Translations under genes and position numbers: made by a program
The notes under the pieces: generated by a model
The model's input: only the letters and a program-made list of their open reading frames with translations
What the model was told of the DNA's origin: nothing
Databases searched by the model: none
Assembly (NCBI GenBank): GCA_965230375.1
Contig: CBDDKU010000012.1
Span: 248,001 to 312,000, forward strand
Source: CBDDKU01 sp965230375
GTDB taxonomy: Bacteria; Bacteroidota; Bacteroidia; Flavobacteriales_D; Cryomorphaceae
Length of the DNA stretch: 64,000 nucleotides
Direction: 5' to 3'
Shown here: positions 42,401-50,801 of the stretch, one piece after another
How positions within the stretch are numbered: the first letter of the stretch is position 1
How the letters are laid out: each line of letters begins with the position of its first letter

Positions 42401-43152
42401 AGTACAAAGATGACCAACACGAAGGCAAGTGAATAGACGGGGTGGTATTTTGGTCTACGGAGGAGAAGTCTAAATAATGCCCACAAGATCAGAAGAGCAC
42501 CAACTATTGCCAGCGAAATGTGAATGAGAGCTTTAAAAAATGACTGCGTGGGGTTCTCGTAAAAGCTCAGATAAAAAGATTGATGGTCTGCCTTGAGTTT
42601 TACCCCACCAACCACTTTTTCAGTGTGAATATCGTTAAGCCAAGGAAGATCAAAGCCTTTTCTAAAACCGTTGTCCAGAAAAGAATTGTCGTAAGGAAAA
42701 GTCTTCTTTATCTGGATGGCTCCAAGGTATTCATCTCGGCCGTTAGTGAGGTAAATAAGCCTATACCACCCGTTCTCAAAACGGTAAAGCTCAGTTCCTT
42801 TAGACGCGATTTCCTTAAGGTTGGCAGGAGAGACTGCATTGTGAGACCAGAGAACAAGATCATTATTGTGGTAAGCAGCAATAAGAATTCCTTCATCTTC
42901 GAAAATCTGTTGATAAAACTGATTGTTTTCGAGTTGTACTCTTTTGGCCCCTTTAGCAAGAATTTGCGACTGTGTGTTTTTGATGAGATTGATTGTGCGG
43001 TCAGTTCTTTCATCCAAACACTTCGCAAAATTTTCGCTGCTTTTAATTTTATCAATCGGTCTTTCTACTTGCTCAGCGAAGAACTCCGCACCTAAGACGA
43101 GGGCAAGCCCTATTAGGAGAGCAACCAGAGAATACTTCGACAAGTTTACCAT
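39472..43152 (-). CDS. Giant NtrY-like membrane sensor histidine kinase
   Basis: 1226 residues. One N-terminal span (about 7-23) and a first sensor segment to about 200. A cluster of about 7-8 spans follows (210-460), then a second large extracytoplasmic segment (465-715), further spans near 720-770, another sensor segment, and a span near 930-955. Then come a HAMP-like linker, HisKA with H1017 in HEIKNPLTPMKLNIQYLERS, and HATPase (NNLIKNAIQ, DNGKGIALED, GGMGLGLALSK). Kinase core and HAMP resemble NtrY. No response regulator gene is adjacent. Start is not tightly fixed, and a near-match CAAAATA on plus lies 28 bases upstream. Confidence 0.9.
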   Translation of the reverse strand: MVNLSKYSLVALLIGLALVLGAEFFAEQVERPIDKIKSSENFAKCLDERTDRTINLIKNTQSQILAKGAKRVQLENNQFYQQIFEDEGILIAAYHNNDLVLWSHNAVSPANLKEIASKGTELYRFENGWYRLIYLTNGRDEYLGAIQIKKTFPYDNSFLDNGFRKGFDLPWLNDIHTEKVVGGVKLKADHQSFYLSFYENPTQSFFKALIHISLAIVGALLILWALFRLLLRRPKYHPVYSLAFVLVIFVLRVISLHSGWPSYVTAFDLFSPTVYASSAGWPSLADMLINSALILLSSLVLSRLFERSLKKPSTLTRVLHVLVLATLLACSMYVNYLLKGLVIHSSIPFEINSITALNAFSFVGILAMGLLYYSCFKLFDGLAKAIGSSEYTVVQLGLMLSVTALFWILVNHYLGIVDLIYVLWPIALILALFYFRIFLRVEGRNFGGIILGIVFFAALGSHSFIKYSSSREHAQRKVFAEKLAVDDDPVAEILFEDLASRLAKDPEIRNVFEENDLHSRETLQGFISSRYFNGYWSRYDVEIFAYEADSTVWGKLPSVRPKTFRDVRQKIETYGEPTELVEQLYFMFNTEDLVTYIAIVPLHYSLSEAPDGFIVIELSSKLFPQQLGFPSLLIDEGFQTTHISENYATARYAYGKLISSRGRYPYQSHPGNFDDIYESQEFLKKRGYEHLVSRVDQNTLLVLSKELKSPLDKATTLSYLCAIFGSLFVLLLAIKNIVLGRSSFTVNLNQKVQGLLVILTLTSLLLFTFATQYFIREKYTEKNQSQISEKMQSILMELGHKLGEEEQINYDMIDYLNRLLSQFSFIFFTDINIYSPDGLLLASSQMRMFNEGLISRKIHPEAYTHLRYLDQVEFINQEKVGRMAYLSGYAPFYNDRGELLAYVNLPYFAKQTELENEISSFLIAVVNVFVLLFLLSILFGLYTAQWITAPLRAIRENLQGIELGKANRLIAYSGTDEIGRLVHAYNDKVAELENNAALLAQSERESAWREMAKQVAHEIKNPLTPMKLNIQYLERSLSNGGQVDEERIEKISKQLIQQIDTLTGIANAFSNFAQMPKAQETKVDLVHLLDSAVGLYDKFEKINIHADFGSITQAFIMADKEQMLRVFNNLIKNAIQATDGQSHRVIRIDLKEFEGGYQTSVSDNGKGIALEDRQRIFMPNFTTKSGGMGLGLALSKNIVEQSGGKIWFESIGSSDTSFFVWMPKGD

Positions 43153-43712
43153 AAGCCAGAATCACAGCAGAAAGTGAGCCAAAATAGTGAATGAAACTGA
43201 GAGAGGGATAGGAATGAGAAAATGGTGAAGGGAAGTCCAAAATTTAAGGGTTTCGACCAGCGCGATCAAAACATGCCTTATTATTGGAAAGCTAAAACCT
43301 AAAAATTTTAGTTCGTCGACCAATTTCAGCTTTGGTCTATTCTGATCGGGTGTTTGCAGACGAGAAGCTGTCTATGTGTCTAAAAATTATAGGGTTATTT
43401 GGGTGCTTACATTTCGACGAAATCTATTGACAAGGCATATGTATGGTCTTACATTCGCAGCGTTAAAATTCTGACTGGTGTTGTTTTAACAATAACCCAT
43501 ATTCAGGAAGTAGCTGATGTATAATTTATTGGCGCTGCTCAAAGTCTGAATATCACTCAGGATTCACAACCAATTAGCCGACTGGCATCAAATGTTTAGA
43601 TGCAATGGATTATCAACTATTATGAGAATAATGTTTGATTCCAAGTGGCCGAGCCTTGTGTTTCCAGGGTATTGACTATTGATAGGCTGTTTTGTATCGC
43701 CGCATTTCAGAT
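43153..43712. other. 560-bp divergent intergenic region
   Basis: Between the NtrY-like kinase and the M43 protease gene, AT-rich. It includes an inverted repeat GTTAAAA (43462-43468)/TTTTAAC (43484-43490) and a palindrome-like CTAAAAATTTTAG (43298-43310). I see no tRNA, no exact TAnnTTTG box in front of either gene and no credible ORF. Confidence 0.5.
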
Positions 43713-44891
43713 ATGAAATTTATCTTACTTTCTCTGAGCTTCATTGCGAGCTTGGCGCTGACAGCGCAACACGACGAATGCACCCATAAGGTGTTTGACC
43801 CTGCCGAAATGCAAGCTTTTGAAGAGGGCTTGACAACACTTCCCAGTGGGTTTTCTACTGGTGATGAGTGCGAAAAAATCCGGGTAGTCGTTCATGTTAT
43901 TTATGATTCTGATGCAAGTGTATTCGAATCAGATGGTATGATTTCGGAAGAACAGGTTTTGAGCCAGATTCGCATCACCAATCAGTTTTTTAGAAATGAT
44001 TCACTGATGTACGACCCGGAGAATGCCGCCCTAGGGATCGAGCTTGTATTGGCCGACGAAGACCCAGAAGGAAACGCTACTAATGGAATTCTTTATCACG
44101 ATGGAGTAGAACTATTTGGGTCTGCCTGGCATGATTATGGTCTCAAAGCATCAAATGACAATGCTATTTCAGAATCGGAAATTTCTAATGCGCTTGCTTG
44201 GGGTGAAGATGAAACAGGGAAGAAATACTTGAATAGCTACATCGTTTCTAGAATCGACGGATCTCAAGGGAGCGGAACACAAGCATTTGCTTATTTCCCT
44301 ACCTCAAATGTTGTTTACGGTAATTACAATTTGTTTAATGCTTTTGGAGCTGAGCAATTAGAGGATGAATACGGTCAAAACTTTGATTTGAAATCGTACA
44401 CGGACCTGGGTCTCACATGGACTCACGAGGTGCTTCATAACTTCGCTATTTTCCACACGTTTAATGGGAATTCTTGCGAAGCTGAAGTAAATCCAGCTAT
44501 TCAGGGTGATCGTGTGGTAGACACCCCTCCACAAACTCAGGGAATGTCTTGCGTGGGCTCTTGCGGGTTTGTGAGTAATAATGTGATGGATTATTTGAGC
44601 CAGAGCTGTAAGCATAAAATAACTCCTGGTCAGGTGGAGCGTGCTCAGCTCGCTATTCAAAATAGCTTAGCCGACTACTTGGTTTGTACAAGTGGCACTA
44701 CTGACCCAGACCCTTGCCCTGGAGATCCTGATTTCAATGGAGATGGCATTGTAAACATTCTAGATGTTAGTCAACTCAGTAGCTCGTTTGGGTGTGGTGA
44801 TGATGAGGGGTGCTACAATGATATGCACGACCTGAATTGCGACGGTACTGTGAACATTGTCGATGTCTCACTTTTGTTTACTGAGTTTTAA
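43713..44891 (+). CDS. Secreted M43-type zinc metalloprotease with dockerin-like C-terminus
   Basis: 392 residues from ATG 43713 (the frame continues 7 codons upstream). Signal peptide KFILLSLSFIASLALTAQ. The protease domain shows the M43 zinc motif as H238-E-V-L-H242-N-F-A245-I-F-H248; family members have Gly where Ala245 stands. The Met-turn region is VMDYLSQSCKHKITPGQ. After a DPDPCPGD linker, two calcium-loop repeats, DFNGDGIVNILD and DLNCDGTVNIVD, form a dockerin type I-like domain and end the protein. No type A or B type IX sorting domain is present. It may be released, or anchored through a cohesin-like partner not seen here. Confidence 0.85.
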   Translation: MKFILLSLSFIASLALTAQHDECTHKVFDPAEMQAFEEGLTTLPSGFSTGDECEKIRVVVHVIYDSDASVFESDGMISEEQVLSQIRITNQFFRNDSLMYDPENAALGIELVLADEDPEGNATNGILYHDGVELFGSAWHDYGLKASNDNAISESEISNALAWGEDETGKKYLNSYIVSRIDGSQGSGTQAFAYFPTSNVVYGNYNLFNAFGAEQLEDEYGQNFDLKSYTDLGLTWTHEVLHNFAIFHTFNGNSCEAEVNPAIQGDRVVDTPPQTQGMSCVGSCGFVSNNVMDYLSQSCKHKITPGQVERAQLAIQNSLADYLVCTSGTTDPDPCPGDPDFNGDGIVNILDVSQLSSSFGCGDDEGCYNDMHDLNCDGTVNIVDVSLLFTEF

Positions 44892-44916
44892 GCGGTAAGG
44901 ATATTAAAGCCTATGC

Positions 44917-44956
44917 ATAAAAAAATCCCATCGAGCAATCGATGGGATTTTTTGTG
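44917..44956. terminator. Bidirectional terminator between the M43 gene and atpG
   Basis: AATCCCATCGA, GNRA-type loop GCAA, TCGATGGGATT, flanked by A-run on the left and T-run on the right, so it can stop transcription from both the protease gene and the ATP synthase operon. Confidence 0.9.
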
Positions 44957-44973
44957 AGTTCTATTTAAATCTC

Positions 44974-45855
44974 TTATCCATTCAAAGCTTCGGCTCCGGC
45001 AACGATTTCGAGAATCTCATTAGTAATCGATGCTTGACGTGCTTTGTTGTAAGTCAACTTAAGGTCTTTAACAAGCTCAGAGGCGTTGTCAGTGGCTTTG
45101 TGCATAGCCGTCATACGTGCACCATGCTCAGAAGCATGAGAGTCCAAAATGGCCTTATACAATTGGATTTTGAGCGACTTGGGAATAAGTTCTGTTACGA
45201 TCTCTTCCTTACTTGGCTCAAAGATGTAATCGAGTTGAGCTGAATTCGATTCTTCTGCTGTTTCAGCTGGGAGAATAGGAAGCATCTGTTCTCTTCTCGT
45301 AATTTGAACTGCAGCATTCTTAAACGAGTTGTACACGAGATATACGCGATCCATTTTACCGTCAGCAAACTTATCCATCACACACTGCGCAATGATAGAT
45401 GCTTCGTTGAAATTTAGATCGTCGAATATCTTGAACGGCTGAGAAGGATATCCAACTGAATCTAGGTGGTACTTTGTTTTTGAAAAAGCATCATAAGCCT
45501 TTTTCCCAACACCCATCACTTTTACTTGAGCTGATTCATGCTCTTGGATAAGGGCTTTTACCTCCTTGATCACGTTGTTGTTGAATGCACCACAAAGCCC
45601 TCTATTAGAAGTAACCGCAATAATCAGTACACGCTCCAAGTCACGCTCAGCGGCATATACGTTTTCAGATACATCTAGCGCACCACTCAGGTTCTGAAGA
45701 ATCTCCTGGAGTTTGGTAGCGTAAGGACGCATCTGCACGATTGCATCTTGCGCTCTTCGAAGCTTCGCAGCCGATACCATTTTCATGGCAGAGGTGATCT
45801 GCTTCGTAGAGTTTACCGACGAAATCCGTGAGCGTATTTCTTTCAGGTTTGCCAT
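44974..45855 (-). CDS. atpG: ATP synthase gamma subunit
   Basis: Central-stalk subunit of F1. 293 residues. N-terminal coiled-coil LKEIRSRISSVNSTKQITSAMKMVSAAKLRRAQ and C-terminal helix KLTYNKARQASITNEILEIVAGAEAL are the family signatures; the Rossmann-like middle is complete. Last gene of the leftward atp operon; atpD and atpC (beta, epsilon) do not follow here, as is usual in Flavobacteriales where they form a separate unit. Confidence 0.97.
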   Translation of the reverse strand: MANLKEIRSRISSVNSTKQITSAMKMVSAAKLRRAQDAIVQMRPYATKLQEILQNLSGALDVSENVYAAERDLERVLIIAVTSNRGLCGAFNNNVIKEVKALIQEHESAQVKVMGVGKKAYDAFSKTKYHLDSVGYPSQPFKIFDDLNFNEASIIAQCVMDKFADGKMDRVYLVYNSFKNAAVQITRREQMLPILPAETAEESNSAQLDYIFEPSKEEIVTELIPKSLKIQLYKAILDSHASEHGARMTAMHKATDNASELVKDLKLTYNKARQASITNEILEIVAGAEALNG

Positions 45856-45894
45856 TTCAATTATGGTTTTTGCAGCCTAAACTACAAGTGGGTA

Positions 45895-47475
45895 TTAACC
45901 TTCGTATTTAGCAGTCATTTCTGCTGCTACTTTCTCTAGCATATCTGTTGCCTCAGGCGTAAGCTTTCCGCTCTTTAGCGTGTCGAGAACATCTCGGTGC
46001 TTAGCGTCCATGTAAGACAAAAACTCTTCTTCGAACTCTTTGATTCGGGCAACAGGTACTTTACCTAACAATCCTTTTGTACCGAGGTAGATGATAGCTA
46101 CTTGCTTTTCTACTGGCATTGGAGAGTTTTGTGGCTGCTTAAGAATCTCAACGTTCCGCGCTCCTTTTCCAAGGATAGACATTGTAGCGGCATCCAGGTC
46201 AGAACCAAATTTCGCGAAAGCTTCAAGCTCGCGGTATGAAGCCTGGTCGAGCTTCAATGTACCAGATACTTTCTTCATCGACTTGATCTGCGCCGATCCT
46301 CCAACACGAGATACTGAGATACCTACGTTAATCGCGGGACGAACCCCAGAAAGGAATAGGTTAGACTCCAAGAAGATCTGTCCGTCAGTAATCGAAATTA
46401 CGTTAGTCGGAATATATGCAGAAACGTCACCGGCTTGTGTTTCGATGATCGGAAGTGCAGTAAGTGATCCACCACCTTTCACTTTTCCTTTAAGCGACTC
46501 AGGAAGGTCGTTCATCTGAGCTGCAATCTCATCAGAAGCGATCAATTTAGCAGCGCGCTCAAGTAGTCTTGAGTGAAGGTAGAATACATCACCAGGGTAA
46601 GCCTCACGTCCTGGAGGTCTTCTAAGAAGAAGTGATACTTCACGGTAGGCTACCGCTTGCTTCGAAAGGTCATCATAAACGATCAATGCAGGTCGACCTG
46701 TGTCACGGAAGTACTCTCCGATGGCTGCTCCGGCAAATGGCGCCAAGAACTGCATTGGAGCGGGATCAGATGCGTTGGCAGCAACTACACAAGTGTAAGC
46801 CATTGCTCCGTTTTCTTCCAGTGTCTTTACGATTTGTGCAACTGTAGATCCTTTCTGACCGATAGCAACGTAAATACAGAAAACAGGCTCGCCTCTGTCG
46901 TAAAATTCTTTTTGGTTGATGATGGTGTCAATCGCAACAGTTGTTTTACCTGTTTGACGGTCACCAATGATAAGCTCACGCTGACCACGTCCGATTGGAA
47001 TCATCGCGTCTACTGCTTTTACACCAGTTTGAAGTGGCTCGTTAACCGGCTGTCTGTAGATTACTCCTGGAGCTTTACGCTCGATAGGCATCTCAAACAC
47101 TTCACCTTCGATTGGTCCTTTACCATCGATAGGCTCACCAAGTGTGTTAACAACACGTCCGAGCATTCCTTCACCTACATTGATAGATGAAATTCTTCCA
47201 GTACGCTTTACCGTGTCTCCTTCTTTAATATCCTGAGAGTTACCGAGTAGTACAGCCCCTACATTGTCTTCTTCAAGGTTCAAAACCATTCCTTTCAGAC
47301 CAGTTTCAAACTCAATAAGCTCACCGGCCTGTACGCTTGACAATCCGTAAATACGAGCGATTCCATCTCCAACTTGTAGTACGGTACCTACTTCTTCTAG
47401 CTCAGCATCGGTCTTGATTCCCGCTAGTTGCTCTCTTAGTATTGCAGATACTTCTGCTGGTTTAACTTCAGCCAT
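45895..47475 (-). CDS. atpA: ATP synthase alpha subunit
   Basis: 526 residues. Non-catalytic nucleotide-binding subunit of F1; the P-loop GDRQTGKT is at 171-178, and DDLSKQAVAYREVSLLLRRPPG identifies the alpha subunit. N-terminal beta-barrel and C-terminal helical domain are complete. Preceded by atpH with a 10-base gap and followed by atpG. Confidence 0.98.
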   Translation of the reverse strand: MAEVKPAEVSAILREQLAGIKTDAELEEVGTVLQVGDGIARIYGLSSVQAGELIEFETGLKGMVLNLEEDNVGAVLLGNSQDIKEGDTVKRTGRISSINVGEGMLGRVVNTLGEPIDGKGPIEGEVFEMPIERKAPGVIYRQPVNEPLQTGVKAVDAMIPIGRGQRELIIGDRQTGKTTVAIDTIINQKEFYDRGEPVFCIYVAIGQKGSTVAQIVKTLEENGAMAYTCVVAANASDPAPMQFLAPFAGAAIGEYFRDTGRPALIVYDDLSKQAVAYREVSLLLRRPPGREAYPGDVFYLHSRLLERAAKLIASDEIAAQMNDLPESLKGKVKGGGSLTALPIIETQAGDVSAYIPTNVISITDGQIFLESNLFLSGVRPAINVGISVSRVGGSAQIKSMKKVSGTLKLDQASYRELEAFAKFGSDLDAATMSILGKGARNVEILKQPQNSPMPVEKQVAIIYLGTKGLLGKVPVARIKEFEEEFLSYMDAKHRDVLDTLKSGKLTPEATDMLEKVAAEMTAKYEG

Positions 47476-47485
47476 GACGCTTTAT

Positions 47486-48043
47486 TTATAATTCTGCTAT
47501 GTGTGGATTCTTAGAAAATTCGCGTTTCATTGCCGATAGTCGGCTTGAAACAGACTCATCATATTGCTTATCGCCAACACGGATGATGAAACCGCCAATA
47601 ATGTCTTTGTTGATTTTTTCAACCAATTCTACTTTATCGCTAATCTGAGCAATTAAGGCTTTTGCCTTTTCACGCCCTTTGTCGTCAAGTGCAATGGCCG
47701 TTGTAATCTCAGCTGTAACGATTCCCTGGCTGGCTTTGTACAAGTTTACAAAGGCGACTGCCATTTCTTTGATAAGGCTCTCACGTCCTTTGCGCGTGAT
47801 AATTCCCAAAAACGATTGAGAAATCGATCCGATTTTACCGCCGAAGATTTGGTTGAGAACAGCTACTTTCTTGTCTAGTTTGATAATCGGGCTCTTGAGA
47901 ACCAATTCGAGATCTCGGCTTCCATCAATGGTAGCAGCAATGAGCTCCATATCAGCAGCAACAGCTTCAAGCGAATTCTGCTCTTTAGCAAAGCCCATTA
48001 AGGACTTGGCATAACGTTTTGCTACTTTCGAATCTCTGCGCAT
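47486..48043 (-). CDS. atpH: ATP synthase delta subunit
   Basis: 185 residues. Peripheral-stalk subunit (OSCP homologue) linking F1 to the b dimer. N-terminal helical bundle (SKVAKRYAKSLMGFAKEQN) and C-terminal IIGGFIIRVGDKQYDESVSSRL signature. One base separates its start from the atpF stop. Confidence 0.95.
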   Translation of the reverse strand: MRRDSKVAKRYAKSLMGFAKEQNSLEAVAADMELIAATIDGSRDLELVLKSPIIKLDKKVAVLNQIFGGKIGSISQSFLGIITRKGRESLIKEMAVAFVNLYKASQGIVTAEITTAIALDDKGREKAKALIAQISDKVELVEKINKDIIGGFIIRVGDKQYDESVSSRLSAMKREFSKNPHIAEL

Positions 48044-48044
48044 C

Positions 48045-48533
48045 CTAGTTCAATTTTGCTTCTTGCAAATATTTGTCAATCAGCTCTTTTTGCTTGTCGT
48101 CCGACTTAAGCTCCTGACGAATCACTTGTTCAGCAATTTCGATACTCAAACTTGCTACTTGATTCTTTATCTCAGTGATTGCTGCAATCTTCTCAGAGCG
48201 GATGGCATCTTTAGCTGAGTTTACGATGCGCGAATACTCTTCTTCGGCGCGACCTTTGGCATCAGCCATGATTTTATCCTTGGTTTCGCGCGCATCTTTG
48301 ATCATTGCATCGCGTTCCATACGAGCTTCTTTAAGCAAGTTCTCATTGCTCGCTTTCAAGTTGCTCATTTCTTCTCTTGCCTTTTCAGCCGACTTGATAG
48401 CTTCGTCGATTGACTCTTCACGCTCTTTGATAGACGCAAGAATAGGCTTCCATGCCATTTTGGTAAGAATGAAGGCAACAACCAAGAATGCGATTGTAGA
48501 CCAAATTACCGTACCGATACTTACTGATAGCAT
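48045..48533 (-). CDS. atpF: ATP synthase b subunit
   Basis: 162 residues. One N-terminal membrane helix (IGTVIWSTIAFLVVAFILTKMAW) and a long charged helix forming the peripheral stalk. Normal single-b organisation. Confidence 0.95.
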   Translation of the reverse strand: MLSVSIGTVIWSTIAFLVVAFILTKMAWKPILASIKEREESIDEAIKSAEKAREEMSNLKASNENLLKEARMERDAMIKDARETKDKIMADAKGRAEEEYSRIVNSAKDAIRSEKIAAITEIKNQVASLSIEIAEQVIRQELKSDDKQKELIDKYLQEAKLN

Positions 48534-48571
48534 ATGAGTTATTTTTTAGTTCTTTTCAATCTTTAAAAGAA

Positions 48572-48608
48572 GAAAGGCTCCCCAACCAACCGTTAGGGAT
48601 GCACTTTC
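48572..48608 (-). other. Imperfect hairpin between atpE and atpF
   Basis: GAAAG (48572-48576) pairs with CTTTC (48604-48608) and the interior CCC/GGG and AAC/GTT pairs extend the stem with bulges, about 14 pairs. No T-run. Its place just after atpE suggests mRNA stabilisation or partial attenuation. Confidence 0.35.
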
Positions 48609-48623
48609 TTTTTCGTGTTTCTC

Positions 48624-48866
48624 TTAGAGTACAACCAAAAGACAAACAATAACCGCGAAAAGTGCAACCCCTTCAATAAGGGCAGCAGCAACGATCATGC
48701 TTGCACGGATGTCTCCAGTTACTTCTGGCTGACGAGCCATAGATTCCAATGCAGAAGCACCGATTTTACCGATACCTAGACCAGCACCTATAGCAGCAAG
48801 ACCCGCACCAATTCCGGCGAAACCTGCATCAGCAGCAGCTTGTAGTAGAACAGCTAATAATTCCAT
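48624..48866 (-). CDS. atpE: ATP synthase c subunit
   Basis: 80 residues, two membrane helices with the polar loop RQPE at 45-48. The ion-carrying carboxylate is E65 in ALIEGVALF. The residues typical of sodium-binding rings (Gln in helix 1 together with Glu-Ser/Thr in helix 2) are absent, so proton coupling is more likely. A glycine-rich helix 1 packs the ring. Small gap to atpF contains a hairpin. Confidence 0.96.
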   Translation of the reverse strand: MELLAVLLQAAADAGFAGIGAGLAAIGAGLGIGKIGASALESMARQPEVTGDIRASMIVAAALIEGVALFAVIVCLLVVL

Positions 48867-48904
48867 TTTGCTTTTGTTTTATATGGTTAAATTATTGCCA
48901 ATTG

Positions 48905-50053
48905 TTAATGGTGAGCTTCTTGTGTGGCATCTCCAAAGTAGAGCGCTGCCAACAGGGTAAATACATACGCCTGAAGGAAAGCCACAAGTAGCTCGATAAA
49001 AAACATAAATATCATAAACAGCACAGACCCAACGCCAACACCGTAACCGGCTACAGCACTAGATTGTCCGAAAATGAGCACGAGAGAAACGAATGCCAAA
49101 ATGATGATGTGACCTGCAGTAATGTTTGCAGTCAAACGTATCATCAATACAGCAGGCTTAATAAAGATGCTGAGGAATTCGATCGGTACAAGAATAAACT
49201 TAATTGGTGCTGGCACTCCAGCAGGCCAGAGGATGTGACTCCAGTAATGCTTGTTTCCGTTGATAGTGGTCAGGATGAAAACGATACCGGCAAGCACAAT
49301 AGTTACTGAAAGCGTACCGGTCACGTTGAAACCTCCGATAAATGGAATCAAACCAAGTAGGTTGGCGATCCAGATAAAGAAGAATACCGTCAACAAGAAC
49401 GGCATGAACTTATCGGCTTTCTTAGCTCCGATAGACGGAATGGCCACTTCGTCTCTTATGAAAAGAATAAGCGGCTCCATGAATGACTGGATTCCCTTAG
49501 GGGCTTGACCAGGGCGCTTCTTGTATCCCTTTGCTACTGATCCGAAAATCAAGAAGAGAAGAATGATAGTCAAGAACATTCCAGCTACACTCTTAGTAAT
49601 AGAGATGTCGAAAACTGAAGCATTGTTTACTTCTCCTGTCTCAGCATCAAAACTAAGCCCGCCATTATCGGCAGCTTGATAGATATGCTCGTGGTGCATC
49701 ACGTAGCCACCGTGTGTGTAGTAGTGGTGGTTTTCTCCGTCGTGACTCACATGCTTTTCATTGTGGTAAAAGTGTGAGCTGGAAAAAACTTCCAAACCGT
49801 TATCCGTCCAAAGAATTACTGGAAGGTAAATAGCCAGGTCGCCAATAATGTGAATCTCATGCGCATCAGAGATGTGGTGCATAATCATCGCACCAGCGTC
49901 AAAAGGCTCGTCGTGAGCGCTTTCTTCATGGTGTTCAGCATGGGCGGGTTCTTCGTGATGGTCCTGTGCCATAAGTGGCTGTGAAACACACAGTAAGGCC
50001 ATCGACAATAAAGCGAGAAAAGATCGGAGGGAAGTGGTGATTATTTTAAGCAT
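48905..50053 (-). CDS. atpB: ATP synthase a subunit with N-terminal extension
   Basis: 382 residues. The stator arginine R306 lies in LMIRLTANITAGHII, and the helices of the proton half-channels follow. The first 30 residues form a signal-peptide-like segment (LALLSMALLCVSQPLMAQ). It is followed by about 100 extra residues rich in His, Glu and Asp (HHEEPAHAEHHEESAHDEP) before the conserved core; such extensions occur in Bacteroidota. Promoter TACTTTTG lies 47 bases upstream, in the gap after the small membrane-protein gene. Confidence 0.95.
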   Translation of the reverse strand: MLKIITTSLRSFLALLSMALLCVSQPLMAQDHHEEPAHAEHHEESAHDEPFDAGAMIMHHISDAHEIHIIGDLAIYLPVILWTDNGLEVFSSSHFYHNEKHVSHDGENHHYYTHGGYVMHHEHIYQAADNGGLSFDAETGEVNNASVFDISITKSVAGMFLTIILLFLIFGSVAKGYKKRPGQAPKGIQSFMEPLILFIRDEVAIPSIGAKKADKFMPFLLTVFFFIWIANLLGLIPFIGGFNVTGTLSVTIVLAGIVFILTTINGNKHYWSHILWPAGVPAPIKFILVPIEFLSIFIKPAVLMIRLTANITAGHIIILAFVSLVLIFGQSSAVAGYGVGVGSVLFMIFMFFIELLVAFLQAYVFTLLAALYFGDATQEAHH

Positions 50054-50100
50054 TCTTAGCCGTTTATCGCCCCCAGTTTAGGAGCGCAAAAAATCGACTG

Positions 50101-50108
50101 CAAAAGTA
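50101..50108 (-). promoter_or_regulatory. -7 promoter element TACTTTTG for atpBEFHAG
   Basis: Exact TAnnTTTG on the minus strand, 47 bases before the atpB ATG. It allows the ATP synthase genes to be transcribed separately from the SprE/bactofilin part upstream. Confidence 0.65.
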
Positions 50109-50186
50109 GGCATTTATCTATCAGAATAAAATTTATTAACAGCCTTTTTTTGCCGGAAGCTCAAACCACTCAAAAACACCAGTAAA

Positions 50187-50564
50187 TCAGTGATTTGAGT
50201 TTCTAACAAGTGGGAGAAGATACCTGATCTCTAATCCGGTGAGTAGAATGTAGGAAAGAAAGTAGCCAATGGCTGTGAAGGTAAGATTGTCGCGATCGAG
50301 CACACCGACGGATACCAAGACCATTGCAGAGATGAATAATTTGGCTGTGAGTGTACCCATAAAGTAGGTGACGAATAGCTGTGGGCGCTTGTCGTTGGCT
50401 TTGACCATGACACCGTGAATGATCCACGTCATGATGAAAACGATAGCGAGAGATATCCAGAAAGACAGCGGTACAGCTATGTTTAATCCAAATTTTGCGA
50501 TCGCCCAAGCGCCTGCACCTGCGGCTATCGTTGCGATAATAATATCTCTGTAAAATCCCTTCAT
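50187..50564 (-). CDS. Small four-span membrane protein beside ATP synthase genes
   Basis: 125 residues with about four membrane helices (IIIATIAAGAGAWAIAKF, LSFWISLAIVFIMTWII, TLTAKLFISAMVLVSVGVL, AIGYFLSYILLTGLEI). It occupies the position of AtpI-like proteins, next to AtpZ and before atpB. AtpI/AtpZ pairs are proposed to aid ring assembly or ion uptake; this protein's family is not recognised with certainty. Nine bases follow the AtpZ stop. Confidence 0.75.
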   Translation of the reverse strand: MKGFYRDIIIATIAAGAGAWAIAKFGLNIAVPLSFWISLAIVFIMTWIIHGVMVKANDKRPQLFVTYFMGTLTAKLFISAMVLVSVGVLDRDNLTFTAIGYFLSYILLTGLEIRYLLPLVRNSNH

Positions 50565-50573
50565 CAGAATGAA

Positions 50574-50801
50574 TTAGTCTTGGGTGTCTTTAATAACGAT
50601 GTAAATGGCAATGGCTACACTGAGCAATGAAAGGACGATGGTGAACCATGGAGATTCCGTTTGGTATTTTTCATCGAGCTTTTGACCACCCATGACTCCA
50701 GCCAGGATGACGATGGCCATTTTCATAGCCATTCCCGTGTACCGGTAGAAATCGTTGGGTCGGTTTCGCTTAGTGGGCTTGTTTGGCGGCTTGGTCGCCA
50801 T
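50574..50801 (-). CDS. AtpZ/AtpI-family protein
   Basis: 75 residues, two membrane helices (MAMKMAIVILAGVMGGQKLDE and WFTIVLSLLSVAIAIYIVI) after a basic N-terminus, the usual AtpZ layout with the conserved GGxxLDxxY turn. The start overlaps the bactofilin gene by 32 bases. Confidence 0.88.
   Translation of the reverse strand: MATKPPNKPTKRNRPNDFYRYTGMAMKMAIVILAGVMGGQKLDEKYQTESPWFTIVLSLLSVAIAIYIVIKDTQD

Noticed and set aside
48624..48866. Sodium-type c ring
   Set aside because: Helix 2 reads ALIEGVALF and helix 1 lacks the paired Gln, so the sodium-binding set is absent.
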